Assembly: GCA_963787425.1 (NCBI GenBank)
Contig: CAWBCV010000022.1
Location: 1 to 64,000, forward strand
DNA length: 64,000 nucleotides
Direction of reading: 5' to 3'
Source of the DNA: AP-15 sp963787425
GTDB lineage: Bacteria; Pseudomonadota; Alphaproteobacteria; ATCC43930; CGMCC-115725
A model generated the notes under the pieces. That model saw only the letters and a list, made by a program, of their open reading frames with translations, had not been told where the DNA came from and ran no database searches. Shown here in pieces: positions 38,967-48,085 of the stretch. Positions within the stretch are counted from its first letter, which is position 1. Each line of letters opens with the position of its first letter. Position numbers and translations under genes: made by a program.

Positions 38967-40139
38967 ATGCAGAACACGCGGCTTGCTTCCCTCGGTTTTG
39001 ATCTCGGCCCGGAGATCGACATGCTGCGGACAACGGTCCGCGGCTTTGCCGAGGACCGGGTCGCGCCGCTCGCCGCCGAGATCGACCGGAGCGACCGCTT
39101 CCCGATCGAGTTGTGGCCCGAGATGGGCGCGCTCGGCCTGCACGGCATCACGGTCGAGGAAGAATATGGCGGCGCCGGGATGGGCTATCTGGCGCATTGC
39201 GTGGCGATGGAGGAGGTCAGCCGCGGCTCCGCGTCGGTGGGTCTTTCCTACGGCGCGCACTCGAACCTATGCGTCAACCAGATCCGGCGCAACGGAACCG
39301 AAGCGCAAAAGCGAAAGTATCTGCCGAAGCTGATTTCGGGCGAGCATCTCGGCGCGCTCGCGATGAGCGAGCCCGGCGCCGGCTCGGATGTCGTCTCGAT
39401 GCGCCTGCGCGCCGACAAAAGGGGCAACCACTACGTCCTGAATGGCACCAAACTATGGATCACCAATGGCCATTACGCCAACACCTTGGTGGTTTATGCC
39501 AAGACTCGCCCCGACGCCGGACCGCGCGGCATCACCGCCTTTCTGATCGAAAAGGGATTCAAAGGATTCCGGCCGGCGCAGAAACTCGACAAATTGGGCA
39601 TGCGCGGCTCGCCCACTTCGGAACTGGTCTTCGAGGATTGCGAAGTACCGGCCGAGAACGTGTTCGGCACGGTCGACGAAGGCGTGCAGGTGCTGATGAG
39701 CGGGCTCGATTACGAGCGCGTCGTGTTGGCCGCGGGTCCGCTCGGCATCATGCAGGCCTGCCTCGACGTCGTGATCCCCTACATTCACGACCGCAGGCAA
39801 TTCGGCCAGGCGATCGGCGAATTTCAGCTGATCCAGGGCAAGATCGCCGATATGTACACGACGATGAACGCCTGCAAATCCTACGTCTACGCGGTGGCCA
39901 GAGCCTGCGACCGGGGGCAGACGACGCGCAAGGATGCGGCGGGCGCCATCCTCTACGCCGCCGAGAAAGCGACGGCGCTCGCGCTCGACGCGGTGCAGAT
40001 CCTCGGCGGCAACGGCTATATCAACGACTATCCGACAGGCAGGCTGCTGCGCGACGCCAAGCTCTATGAGATCGGCGCCGGCACCTCGGAGATCCGCCGC
40101 ATGCTGATCGGCCGCGAAATCTTCGCCGAGACCGCGTGA
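38967..40139 (+). CDS. ivd: Isovaleryl-CoA dehydrogenase
   Basis: 390 aa acyl-CoA dehydrogenase of leucine degradation. The catalytic glutamate is at the IVD-specific position, in GLDYERVVLAAGPLGIMQ. At the C-terminal site used by other ACADs the sequence is YEIGAGTSEIRRM, as in IVD. FAD/substrate motifs LAMSEPGAGSDVVSMR and ILGGNGYINDYPTGRLLRD are present. Starts 24 bp after the tRNA. It lies upstream of RidA and another ACAD. Confidence 0.93.
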   Translation: MQNTRLASLGFDLGPEIDMLRTTVRGFAEDRVAPLAAEIDRSDRFPIELWPEMGALGLHGITVEEEYGGAGMGYLAHCVAMEEVSRGSASVGLSYGAHSNLCVNQIRRNGTEAQKRKYLPKLISGEHLGALAMSEPGAGSDVVSMRLRADKRGNHYVLNGTKLWITNGHYANTLVVYAKTRPDAGPRGITAFLIEKGFKGFRPAQKLDKLGMRGSPTSELVFEDCEVPAENVFGTVDEGVQVLMSGLDYERVVLAAGPLGIMQACLDVVIPYIHDRRQFGQAIGEFQLIQGKIADMYTTMNACKSYVYAVARACDRGQTTRKDAAGAILYAAEKATALALDAVQILGGNGYINDYPTGRLLRDAKLYEIGAGTSEIRRMLIGREIFAETA

Positions 40140-40154
40140 GATGACCCACTCTCA

Positions 40155-40232
40155 AGCGAGATTGCTTCTTCGCTCCGCTCCTCGCGATGACAGACAGGTG
40201 CGTCATTGCGAGCGCAGCGAATCAATTCCGAT
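40155..40232. repeat. REP-like inverted repeat
   Basis: attgcttcttcgctccgctc (about 40161) and the inverted cattgcgagcgcagcgaatc (about 40203) form a hairpin of the widespread cattgcgagcgcagcgaa class. It sits in the spacer between ivd and the RidA gene, directly before the latter's start. Confidence 0.8.
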
Positions 40233-40244
40233 CCCGCCAGTGCT

Positions 40245-40634
40245 ATGCGCCGGCTGATCTCCTCCGGATCGCCCTTCGAGGCCGAAACCGGCTACAGCCG
40301 TGCCGTCGTCGACGGCGAGTGGATCTTTGTCGCCGGCACGACCGGGTTTGATTATGCGCAGATGACCATAGTAGACGATCCTGCGGAGCAGGCGCGCCAC
40401 GCCTTTCGCAACATCGAAACGGCTCTGACCGAGGCGGGCGCCAGCCTCGCCGATGTCGTGCGGGTGAAATATTACGTCCCGGACGCCGCGGATTGGCCTG
40501 CGATCGTGCCGGTTCTGGGCGAGGTGTTCGGAGCGATCCGCCCCGCAGCGACGGCCTTGATCTGCGGCCTAATCGACCCGCGGATGAAAATTGAGATCGA
40601 GGTCACCGGTAGACGCGGCAGTGGTTCGCCATGA
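40245..40634 (+). CDS. RidA/YjgF family protein
   Basis: 129 aa from ATG 40245 (MRRLISSGSPFEAETGYSRAV). YjgF fold with HAFRNIETALTEAGASLADVVRVKYYV and a conserved Arg in IDPRMKIEIEVTG. RidA enzymes hydrolyse reactive enamine/imine intermediates from PLP enzymes. A threonine dehydratase, a classic source of 2-aminoacrylate, is encoded 3 kb away. Stop overlaps the next gene start (ATGA). Confidence 0.9.
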   Translation: MRRLISSGSPFEAETGYSRAVVDGEWIFVAGTTGFDYAQMTIVDDPAEQARHAFRNIETALTEAGASLADVVRVKYYVPDAADWPAIVPVLGEVFGAIRPAATALICGLIDPRMKIEIEVTGRRGSGSP

Positions 40635-41767
40635 GGCTGTCAGACGAGCGGCGCATGCTGCGCGATGTCGCTCGCGACTTTGCCCGGACGCGGCTCGCGC
40701 CATTTTCCGCGGAGCGGGATCGCGAGGAGAAGTTTCCGGCCGATGAGGTGGCCGAGCTCGGCAAGCTCGGCTTTTTGGGCATGCTGGTGCCCGAGGAATA
40801 TGGCGGGGCGGGCGCCGATCATGTCGGCTACGCTCTGGTCATGGAGGAAATCGCCGCGGGCGAGGGTGCGGTCGCGACCATTCTGAGCGTGCAGAACTCG
40901 GTCGGCTGCATCCCGGTCTTGCAATACGGCTCGGACGAGCAGAAGCGGCGGTTCCTAGTTCCGATGGCGAAGGGCGAGATGCTCGCCTGCTTCTGTCTGA
41001 CCGAGCCGCAGGCCGGCTCCGACGCCGCGGCGATCAAGACCAGGGCGCGGCGCCACGGCAACCGCTGGGTGCTGAGCGGCACCAAGCAGTTCATCTCCTC
41101 AGGCAAGCATGCGCAGATCGCGATCGTCTTTGCGGTGACCGACCCCGAACAAGGCAAGAGGGGAATCAGCGCCTTTCTCGTGCCGACCGACAGCCCCGGT
41201 TTTCGGGTGGCCCGGGTCGAGCACAAGCTCGGCCAGCGCGCCTCCGACACCGCGCAGCTCGTCTTCGAGGACGTCGAGCTGACCCCCGATCTGATGCTGG
41301 GCGCGGAAGGCCAAGGCTACAAGATTGCGCTCTCCAACCTGGAAGGCGGCCGCATCGGGATCGCCGCGCAGTCGGTCGGCATGGCGCGCGCCGCCTATGA
41401 GGCCGCCCTTGCCTATGCCCGCGATCGCGAGGCTTTCGGCAAGCCGATCATCGAGCAGCAGGCTGTGGCCTTCCGCCTCGCCGACATGGCGACTCAGATC
41501 GCCGCGGCGCGCGGTCTAGTGCTCGACGCCGCGGAGCGGCGAGACGCCGGCGAGCCCTGCATCAAAGAGGCGTCGATGGCTAAGCTCTTCGCCTCCGAGA
41601 TGGCCGAACGGGTCGCCTCGGACGCAATTCAAATCCATGGCGGCTACGGCTATGTCGCCGATTTCCCGGTCGAACGCATCTACCGCGATGTCCGTGTCTG
41701 CCAAATTTACGAGGGCACCAGCGACATCCAGCGCCTCGTCATCGCCCGCGAGATCGCGAAGGACTGA
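40631..41767 (+). CDS. Acyl-CoA dehydrogenase (short-chain/butyryl type)
   Basis: 378 aa. Catalytic Glu in QIYEGTSDIQRLVIARE; FAD/substrate motifs CLTEPQAGSDAAAI and IHGGYGYVADFPVERIYRD. Coupled to RidA by a 4-bp overlap. Probably oxidises short straight or branched acyl-CoA; the chain length preference is inferred from the overall pattern. Terminates just before a REP-like repeat that carries an IS. Confidence 0.92.
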   Translation: MRLSDERRMLRDVARDFARTRLAPFSAERDREEKFPADEVAELGKLGFLGMLVPEEYGGAGADHVGYALVMEEIAAGEGAVATILSVQNSVGCIPVLQYGSDEQKRRFLVPMAKGEMLACFCLTEPQAGSDAAAIKTRARRHGNRWVLSGTKQFISSGKHAQIAIVFAVTDPEQGKRGISAFLVPTDSPGFRVARVEHKLGQRASDTAQLVFEDVELTPDLMLGAEGQGYKIALSNLEGGRIGIAAQSVGMARAAYEAALAYARDREAFGKPIIEQQAVAFRLADMATQIAAARGLVLDAAERRDAGEPCIKEASMAKLFASEMAERVASDAIQIHGGYGYVADFPVERIYRDVRVCQIYEGTSDIQRLVIAREIAKD

Positions 41768-41790
41768 GCGAGGCTGCAACGGCATCCTGC

Positions 41791-41870
41791 GTGCTTCGAG
41801 AGGCGCCCTTCGGGTGCTCCTCAGCATGAGGGGAGACCTCGATGGCATCAAGAAAACCCCTCAACCTGAG
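41791..41870. repeat. Left half of a REP-like repeat split by an IS
   Basis: gtgcttcgagaggcgccctt ... ctcctcagcatgagg, the common cctcatgctgagg class. The matching half, with ctgaggagaccgcccacggg and tctcgaaggacgcacc, resumes at 43498-43565 after the insertion sequence. Confidence 0.8.
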
Positions 41871-43497
41871 AGCCTGTGAATGTTTAGTCTGCTTGGTGTA
41901 GTGGGTTCGGCGACGGCATTTCGCGGGCGGCGCTTGACGATGGCTTGGCCCGCGAGCGGTCTGGCCTTTCGACTGGTGGATAGAGAGCGAGCGGCGAGCG
42001 AGCGAGCAGGTGCCATCGGTCATTGAGTTGATGTCTTTGGTAACCATCTCAAGTCGCAGAGGCCCTGGCGGCCTGCTGCAGTACGAACGCACGCAGCATG
42101 TTGTGGGCGAGCGCGAACCACAGCAGCACGGCGCGGGCCTTCTCTTTGCCGCGCACCGACAGCCGGCTGAGCCCCATGCGGCGCGCCCAAGCGTTGGGGC
42201 ACTCGGCCTTTGCGCGTTGCTTGTAGAGCGCCTTGCCCGGCTCGCTGGCCATGCGCTGGCGCCAATCCGCCACCCGCGGTTTGTCGTCGGCCCGCGGCGC
42301 GTAAGGATCGCTGCCATGCTTGCTGTGCACCGGCGGGCACCACAAGGCGATGCCGCTCGCATGCGCCCATTCGATGTCGTCGTTCTTGGCGAAGCCGCCA
42401 TCGACCAGGTAATCGGACGGCGTCGCCCTCGCCGCGCTCAATTGCTCCAATGCCGGGCGCGCCAAGCCGCGATCCGAGCCGGTGGTGTCGATGTCGACCG
42501 CGACGATGACCTGACCCCCTTGGCGCCGACACAATCTGCATGTTGTAGGCCGGCCGAAACCCGCCATCGGCCAGTTTCATCGCCCGGGCCTCGGCATCGG
42601 TGGTCGAGGCGCGCGGCTCCTTCTGCCGGCTGACCTCGGCCTTGTTGGTCTTCTCGCGACGCGTGCGCTCGGCCTCGAGCTCGCTCATCCGGTCGAGCGC
42701 CGCCTGCACCCGCTCCTCGCGCTCGCGCGCGGCGCGCTGTTGCGCCGCCTGCTGGCGCCGATCGCCCGCCGCCGGATCGGCTTCCAGCTCGGCGCGCAAC
42801 CGCTCAACCCGCGCCTCGGCCGCCGCCGCCAGCTTGCCCAACCGCTCGCGCCGGCGGAACGAGCCGGCCCCCGCCGCCGCGCGTACCCTGATCCCGTCCT
42901 GCGCCAGCACATCGAGCGCCACAAGACCTTGCGCCACCAGCGTCGCCACCCCGCCGGCTAGCAACCGGTCGAGCACCACGGCATGCGCCACGCGAAAATC
43001 CGACAGTGTGTGGTAGTTCATCGACACCCCGCCGCACAGCCAGCGATAGGCGAGATGCTGCTCGCACAGCCGCGCCAGCTGCCGCGCGCTGCCGACCCCC
43101 TCCACCGTCGCCCACAGCCACAGCGCCATCATCAGCTCGGGCGCCGGCGGCGCCTGCCCCGGCACCCCCTCGCGCGCCTTCACCGCATCGTGCAAGGCGC
43201 GCAAATCGAGCCCCTGGACAAACGCCCACACCGCCCGCACCGGGTGATCGCGCGCCACCAAGTCGTCGATTGTCGCGGCATACCAGCCCAGCTGGTGCCG
43301 TTCCGGCTGCCGCAACCGCGGCATTCCCCGACCCGGCACCTCCGGCACCAGCTGCTCCGGCAAATCCCCAAACAGTTCGCTATTGCCCGACACAGACCGG
43401 CTCCCCCTCAGACCAGTCGTCCCCGCCACGCAATAGCACCACCACAACTTGTTGCAACCCCTCAATCCTGCAAAAATGCGCGAAACATTCACAGGCT
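41871..43497. mobile_element. Insertion sequence, IS1182-type, about 1.63 kb
   Basis: Ends are agcctgtgaatgttt (41871-41885) and its exact complement aaacattcacaggct (43483-43497). The flanking direct repeat ctgag occurs at 41866-41870 and 43498-43502, consistent with a 5-bp target duplication. It contains one transposase gene on the minus strand. Inserted inside a REP-like palindrome between the acyl-CoA dehydrogenase and threonine dehydratase genes. No host gene is interrupted. Confidence 0.9.
42049..43393 (-). pseudogene. IS1182-type transposase, one frameshift
   Basis: GTG start at 43393 with GGGGGAG upstream. N-terminal part VPGRGMPRLRQPERHQLGWY and SARQLARLCEQHLAYRWLCGG is typical of IS1182/IS5-like DDE transposases. 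A basic/acidic coiled-coil insertion follows (RAELEADPAAGDRRQQAAQQ). After GGFRPAYNMQIVSAP the frame shifts near 42520, at a run of five G. The rest (GQVIVAVDIDTTGSDRG, DYLVDGGFAKNDDIEWA, FALAHNMLRAF) is in the next frame to 42049. The homopolymer makes a sequencing error plausible. Confidence 0.85.
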
Positions 43498-43565
43498 CTG
43501 AGGAGACCGCCCACGGGTCCGCGCTTCGCGCGGCCAGGCTCTGCGGTCGTCTCGAAGGACGCACC
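43498..43565. repeat. Right half of the REP-like repeat split by the IS
   Basis: Continues the palindrome begun at 41791: ctgaggagaccgcccacggg, the hairpin ccgcgcttcgcgcgg, then tctcgaaggacgcacc, which is the inverted counterpart of gtgcttcgaga on the left. It ends close to the threonine dehydratase stop. Confidence 0.75.
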
Positions 43566-43583
43566 CCGTCGCCCAGCGATCGG

Positions 43584-44549
43584 TCAACTGGGCTCGTCTT
43601 CCGCCAGCACTTCGGCGAATAGGGCGCGGTCGATGTTGCCGCCGGATTGGATGACGGCGACCCGCTTGCCGGCGAGGCGGCCGCGCTCCTGCAATGCCGC
43701 GGCGAGGGCCGCGGCGCCGGCGCCCTCGGCGGTGTTGTGCGTGTCGCTGAACAGGATGCGCATCGCACGGCGCATCCCCGCTTCGGAGACGGCGACAATC
43801 CGCGCAGCGCCGCGGCGGATGACGTCGAGCGCCTCCGGGTTCGGCACCCGCACGGCGAGCCCGCCGGCCATCGTGTCGGCTGAGTTGGTGCTGACCGGTG
43901 CACCAGCGGCGAAGGACAGCGCGTAGGTCGGGGCATTGGCGGCGACGACCCCGACGATCTCGGTGCGAAGCCCCAGCGCATCACGCGCCGCGATCACCCC
44001 CGAGATGCCGCTGCCGAGCCCAATGGGGACATAGACCACATCGAGATCGGGAACCGCGCGGAACAGTTCGAGCGCGTAGCTGGCGACACCGCGCACCAGC
44101 AGCGGATCATAGGAGTGGACGAAATGCCGGTTTTCGCACTCGGCCATTTCGGTCGCGTGCTCGAACGCGGCCTGGAAATCGTGCCCGGCCTCGACGAGCC
44201 GCGCACCGAAGCCTGCCATCGCCCGGTTCTTCTCGATGCTGTTGCCGTGGGGCACGACGATCGTCGCATCGAGTCCCAATCGCGCGGCGGCGAGCGCGAT
44301 GCTCTGACCGTGATTACCCGTGGTCGCGGTCACGACCCCCCGAATATCCGGCTGCGACCGCCTGACCGCGTCGAGGTAGACGAGGCCGCCGCGGATCTTG
44401 AAGGAGCCGATCGGCGTGTGGTTCTCGTGCTTGACCCATAATTCGGCGCCGAGCCGCCTGGACAGCAATGGCCAGCAATATTGCGGGGTCGGCGGCACCA
44501 TCCGATGAACGAGCGAGGCGGCGGCCTCCAAGCTGTCGAGGTCGATCAC
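43584..44549 (-). CDS. Threonine/serine dehydratase (PLP-dependent)
   Basis: 321 aa from GTG 44549 (VIDLDSLEAAASLVHRMVPP), size of catabolic or short IlvA/TdcB-like enzymes without a regulatory domain. PLP lysine in HTPIGSFKIRGGLVYLD, phosphate loop GLGSGISGVIAARDALG, and QSGGNIDRALF near the end. Start overlaps the upstream gene's stop (GTGA). It deaminates threonine or serine to 2-oxo acids. The frame is open upstream but that part is the opposite-frame shadow of the sorbosone dehydrogenase. Confidence 0.9.
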   Translation of the reverse strand: MIDLDSLEAAASLVHRMVPPTPQYCWPLLSRRLGAELWVKHENHTPIGSFKIRGGLVYLDAVRRSQPDIRGVVTATTGNHGQSIALAAARLGLDATIVVPHGNSIEKNRAMAGFGARLVEAGHDFQAAFEHATEMAECENRHFVHSYDPLLVRGVASYALELFRAVPDLDVVYVPIGLGSGISGVIAARDALGLRTEIVGVVAANAPTYALSFAAGAPVSTNSADTMAGGLAVRVPNPEALDVIRRGAARIVAVSEAGMRRAMRILFSDTHNTAEGAGAAALAAALQERGRLAGKRVAVIQSGGNIDRALFAEVLAEDEPS

Positions 44550-45985
44550 CGCTTCTTCGCCTCGGACCCGGTGCTCTCGGCAGGTCCGCCGGCGTGCTCG
44601 GCGGGCGGGCCCTTGTAGGAGATCCGCCAGATCGTGCCGCCGGTGTCGTCGGCGACGAGCAAGGAGCCGTCCTTGGCCACCGCGAGCGCCGCGGGGCGGC
44701 CCCAGACCTCGGCGCGCTCTTCGCCGGAAGCCCAGAAGCCGGTCGCGAAATTCTCGTAATAGCCTTCCGGCCGACCGTCCTTGAACGGCACCCGGACGAC
44801 CTTGTATCCGGTCGGCACCGAGCGGTTCCACGAGCCCTTCAGCGCGACGAACAAGCTGCCCTTGTATTCTGACGGAAACTGATCGGCCTCGTAAAACACG
44901 AGGTCGAGCAGTGAGGAATGGGCCTGGAATAAGAGATCGGGCGTGATCGTCGCTTCGACTTTGTCGGGCGCGAGTTGCGCAAATCCCGGTTGCGGGTGCT
45001 TGCCGATATAGGCGTAAGGCCAGCCGTAGAACCCACCCTGCTGCACGCGGATCAGATAATCTGAGGGCAGATTGTCGCCGAGCCCGTCGCGCTCCTGCAC
45101 CACGGCCCACAACTCGCCGGTCTGCGGTTGAAAGGCAAGCGCTGTCGGGTTGCGCGTGCCCGAGGCAACGGTCGTCTGGTTGGAGCCGTCGGGATCGAAG
45201 CGCTGGATCGTCGCCTTGGGCTCGGGCTCGACACCGAGATTGCCCGACGATCCGACACCGACATAGAGCCCGCCGGTCTTCGGATCGATCGCCAGATGCC
45301 GGTTCTGGTGGCCGACCGGAATACCGAAGACGCCTTTCTTCGTCAGCAACTCCGCGCCATAGGCGCCCGGCACCGGCTTGCGCTGGTCGGGCGGCACGTC
45401 CTCAGCCTTCTGCGGCGGCACTGGGCGGCCCGCGCGCAGTGCGCCGACGACGTGCGGCACGCGCCAGATGGCGTCCTGGTCGGCGATGAGGATCTCGTCG
45501 CCCCGCAGCGCGAGGCCGTAGGGCCGGTTGAGGTCCTCGACATGCCGGTCGATCCACTTGGCGCGGCCCTCGCCGTCGTCGCGCAGCAAGGTGAGGTATC
45601 CAGCGCTCTGCTCAGCGACCAATACGTCGCCATTGGGCAGCACCAGGAGGCGCCGCGGATTGACGAGGCCGGTCGCGAATGGCGTCGCGACGAACCCCGG
45701 GGGCACCTCCAGCGCTTGCCCGTTATAAGGCACGACCAAGGAACGGTTGGTGACGATCGCACCGGTCTTAGGCGCCGGCAAGTCATTGGGGTCGATGTGG
45801 AAGCGTCGTCCGATCTCGTGCTCGGCCTGGAAATTCTGCGCCAGCTCTTCCTTCGTAACAGAGCCTTGTCCCGGCGCCGGCGACTGTTGCTGTGCGGAGG
45901 CCGACGACAGCGCCAAGACGGCTGCAGCGCTTGCCGCCAGGGCAATCAATGAGATGCCGGATTTCATTGCCATGTCCCTCTCCAA
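44546..45985 (-). CDS. Sorbosone dehydrogenase-like periplasmic PQQ/sugar dehydrogenase
   Basis: 479 aa, soluble glucose/sorbosone dehydrogenase beta-propeller family. Signal peptide (MKSGISLIALAASAAAVLALSSASAQ), then VPPGFVATPFATGLVNPRRLLVLPNGDVLVAEQ, GVFGIPVGHQNRHLAIDP, PYAYIGKHPQPGFAQ and the final blade GRPAALAVAKDGSLLVADDTGGTIWRI. Likely uses PQQ in the periplasm; the substrate is unknown. Starts at 45985, 45973 or 45967 are all possible; the last (MKSG) gives the best signal peptide. Confidence 0.87.
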   Translation of the reverse strand: MERDMAMKSGISLIALAASAAAVLALSSASAQQQSPAPGQGSVTKEELAQNFQAEHEIGRRFHIDPNDLPAPKTGAIVTNRSLVVPYNGQALEVPPGFVATPFATGLVNPRRLLVLPNGDVLVAEQSAGYLTLLRDDGEGRAKWIDRHVEDLNRPYGLALRGDEILIADQDAIWRVPHVVGALRAGRPVPPQKAEDVPPDQRKPVPGAYGAELLTKKGVFGIPVGHQNRHLAIDPKTGGLYVGVGSSGNLGVEPEPKATIQRFDPDGSNQTTVASGTRNPTALAFQPQTGELWAVVQERDGLGDNLPSDYLIRVQQGGFYGWPYAYIGKHPQPGFAQLAPDKVEATITPDLLFQAHSSLLDLVFYEADQFPSEYKGSLFVALKGSWNRSVPTGYKVVRVPFKDGRPEGYYENFATGFWASGEERAEVWGRPAALAVAKDGSLLVADDTGGTIWRISYKGPPAEHAGGPAESTGSEAKKR

Positions 45986-46404
45986 CAGAGTTCCGGGCAG
46001 AACTCCTAACGTACCAGCAATCGAGCCGCTGGCGAAGTTCCGACGGGCCGACTACTCAAACCTGACGGCGGCCGCCCTCAAAACCGCGAGGGCCGACCTT
46101 TTCCTTGGTGTACAGACATAGAACCGCGGTCGCTGATATCGCTGTTAAATACAGCAAAATAACAGCCGGGGGACCGCGCCACCACCGCGGAGATCCTCGC
46201 TTTCCGGCTACGCCAAAGGCGGTAAAACAACGAAACCGGTCGCTTATTCTGGCTGCTCTCAGCTGTAAATAACAGCAAAGGGCGCTGCGGTATCGGCCCA
46301 AGGTCGCTCTTTTACCCGACACGAGAAAAGAAATTTTTCCACCTAGTGCTCAGACTTATTCGGATGATTTGGTCCTGTTCATCGGTCATGCGCGGCCTCA
46401 TGCC

Positions 46405-46444
46405 ACGGCTATCCGGTTTAGAGTACGGCTATCCGGTTTAGAGT
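46405..46444. repeat. Two perfect tandem copies of a 20-bp unit
   Basis: acggctatccggtttagagt at 46405-46424 is repeated exactly at 46425-46444. No inverted symmetry. A recent slippage duplication or a pair of binding sites are both possible. Confidence 0.9.
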
Positions 46445-46483
46445 AATGGGTTGCGGCACCGCCGATTGTCTCTGTCAAAAGTC

Positions 46484-46581
46484 GTCATCACCGGGCTTGA
46501 CCCGGTGATTGAGCCTGCTGGCACGCCGATCCAGTGAGGTGGCGAAGGCGTGGGATGGCCGGATCAAGTCCGGCCATGACC
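46484..46581. repeat. REP-like double palindrome
   Basis: accgggcttgacccggtgat and atggccggatcaagtccggc, the same two palindromes as in the trpB-trpA spacer, with about 50 bp between them. Confidence 0.85.
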
Positions 46582-46999
46582 GAGTGGGTGAATCGTGTCT
46601 GCATCCGAGCATAGTAAGCCGCTTAGTTGTTCTTGATGCTCGATAGCATGCCATTATGGCAATTTTAGGGTTATGGATGTTTTCGCCGCTGCCTGGAACG
46701 TCGACCCCTTTCATGCTTTGGTCCGAATAACGTCCGCGAATACCACGATCTGCATACCCGTTTTGCCGAAGAGGACTGAAACGGGCGGCTAGACTTGAAC
46801 CAGGCAGCGGGGTTTGTGCCGGCCAGTAGCGGATTTCGGCGCTTTTGTCCACGCAACCCGCGCCCACTCGCGCATCGCGCAAAACCGGTTGAACGCAACC
46901 AAAGCAGGCGCGACAGTGTTCCGCTACGCTGACGATGCCGAGTTACAGGGGAAAGAGCATCCAGAGGGGGGCTCGGGCCGTACCCGGCCCGACTTGCCA

Positions 47000-48085
47000 A
47001 TGAGCACGCTCGCGTGCCTGTTGCTCGGCGCCGCGATGGCCGGGCTCTACCATCTGCTTCCACGCGCGCCCCCGGGTCGCCCGTTCCGCGCCCCGCTGCT
47101 CGCCCTCGGCGGTTTCATCCTGGCCCAGGGCGGCTTGTCCGCCGCAATCGCGGGGCTCGGGCTGGTCCCTAAGGGCCCTTTCCACGACCTGCTGCAGCAA
47201 CTGACCGATTACGACGGCGAGCGACCGGTCGTTCTTCTCATCGGGTCGAGCTTTAGCGAAGCGGGGATCGACCCGAACATGCTCGCCGAAGCGCTCGGCA
47301 GCTCCGGACGCGCCGCCGCGGTGCAGCGCCTCGCGGTCGGCGGCGCGCCGCATCTCGAGCGGCTGCATTACCTCAAGGAGTACTTGGCCGGCGCCAAGCG
47401 AAGGCCACAACTCGTGCTGTTCGAAATCGCCGGTGGCTACGACAGCGGCCCGTTGTACCAGGTTCACCAAATGCGCTTCAGCGATCGCATGGTCGCGATG
47501 ATGGACGGGTCGAGCGCGTGGTGGGCATTACGCTGGTTGGCGGCCGCCGATGGCCTCAGCCTGTTTCAGCGCTTTACGCTGGGGAGCGAAATCCTCGGCC
47601 AGTTGGCCCTTCACGTCAGCCACATCGGGTTTTTGTGGAACAGCTCACCGGTCCGCGAGACCGTTACCCCCTATGACAGCGGCGGGTCGCCGCCGGCGAC
47701 GCGGTTCAGCGACGACGATGCCGCCGAGCTGCTCGAGCAAGCGGCCGCCGCGCGGGATCTGAAACCAGACTGGCCGGCGGACGTGCCGACGCGGTGGACG
47801 AGCGCCTTCCTAGCGGAAGAGATCGCGATATTGCAGCGCCACGGCGTCGGACGGTTTGCCTTTTACTCGGTCCCAAGTATGCAGGGCGCTAACGTCGCCT
47901 ATGCCCGCCGCTTCTGCGCCGCGATAACCAAGTTTGCCTGCATCATCGGCGAGGATCCCAATCTTCTTGCCGACCTGCGGCACGGCGCCGACTGGTACGA
48001 TTTCGACCACCTGCAAGGCGCCGCACGCGAGGTCTTCACGAGGTGGCTGGGCGACCGCCTTGTCGAAATGGGCGTGTGGCCATGA
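47000..48085 (+). CDS. SGNH/AlgX-like membrane-anchored protein, partner of MBOAT acyltransferase
   Basis: About 361 aa from ATG 47000 (MSTLACLLLGAAMAGLYHLL). An N-terminal anchor and a second hydrophobic segment (APLLALGGFILAQGGLSAAI) are followed by a periplasmic domain. The nucleophile-type motif is VVLLIGSSFSEAGIDP and the C-terminal acid/His motif is WYDFDHLQGAARE, as in DltD/AlgJ/AlgX-like O-acetylation proteins. Overlaps the MBOAT gene by ATGA. Likely receives acyl groups exported by the MBOAT and places them on a glycan. The target polymer is not encoded nearby. Confidence 0.75.
   Translation: MSTLACLLLGAAMAGLYHLLPRAPPGRPFRAPLLALGGFILAQGGLSAAIAGLGLVPKGPFHDLLQQLTDYDGERPVVLLIGSSFSEAGIDPNMLAEALGSSGRAAAVQRLAVGGAPHLERLHYLKEYLAGAKRRPQLVLFEIAGGYDSGPLYQVHQMRFSDRMVAMMDGSSAWWALRWLAAADGLSLFQRFTLGSEILGQLALHVSHIGFLWNSSPVRETVTPYDSGGSPPATRFSDDDAAELLEQAAAARDLKPDWPADVPTRWTSAFLAEEIAILQRHGVGRFAFYSVPSMQGANVAYARRFCAAITKFACIIGEDPNLLADLRHGADWYDFDHLQGAAREVFTRWLGDRLVEMGVWP

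Larger units (their letters stand above)
45986..46999. other. 1-kb non-coding region with repeats
   Basis: No convincing gene. The left half (46060-46330) contains several short repeated phrases around cagcaaaataacagc and ctgtaaataacagcaaaggg. A 20-bp tandem repeat lies at 46405-46444 and a REP-like double palindrome at 46484-46581. Open frames here are short and lack family resemblance. A promoter for the O-acetylation pair probably lies in 46800-46999. Confidence 0.6.

Noticed and set aside
46056..46322. 88-codon minus-strand frame in the repeat-rich spacer
   Set aside because: Composed of repeat sequence, no ribosome site, no family resemblance.
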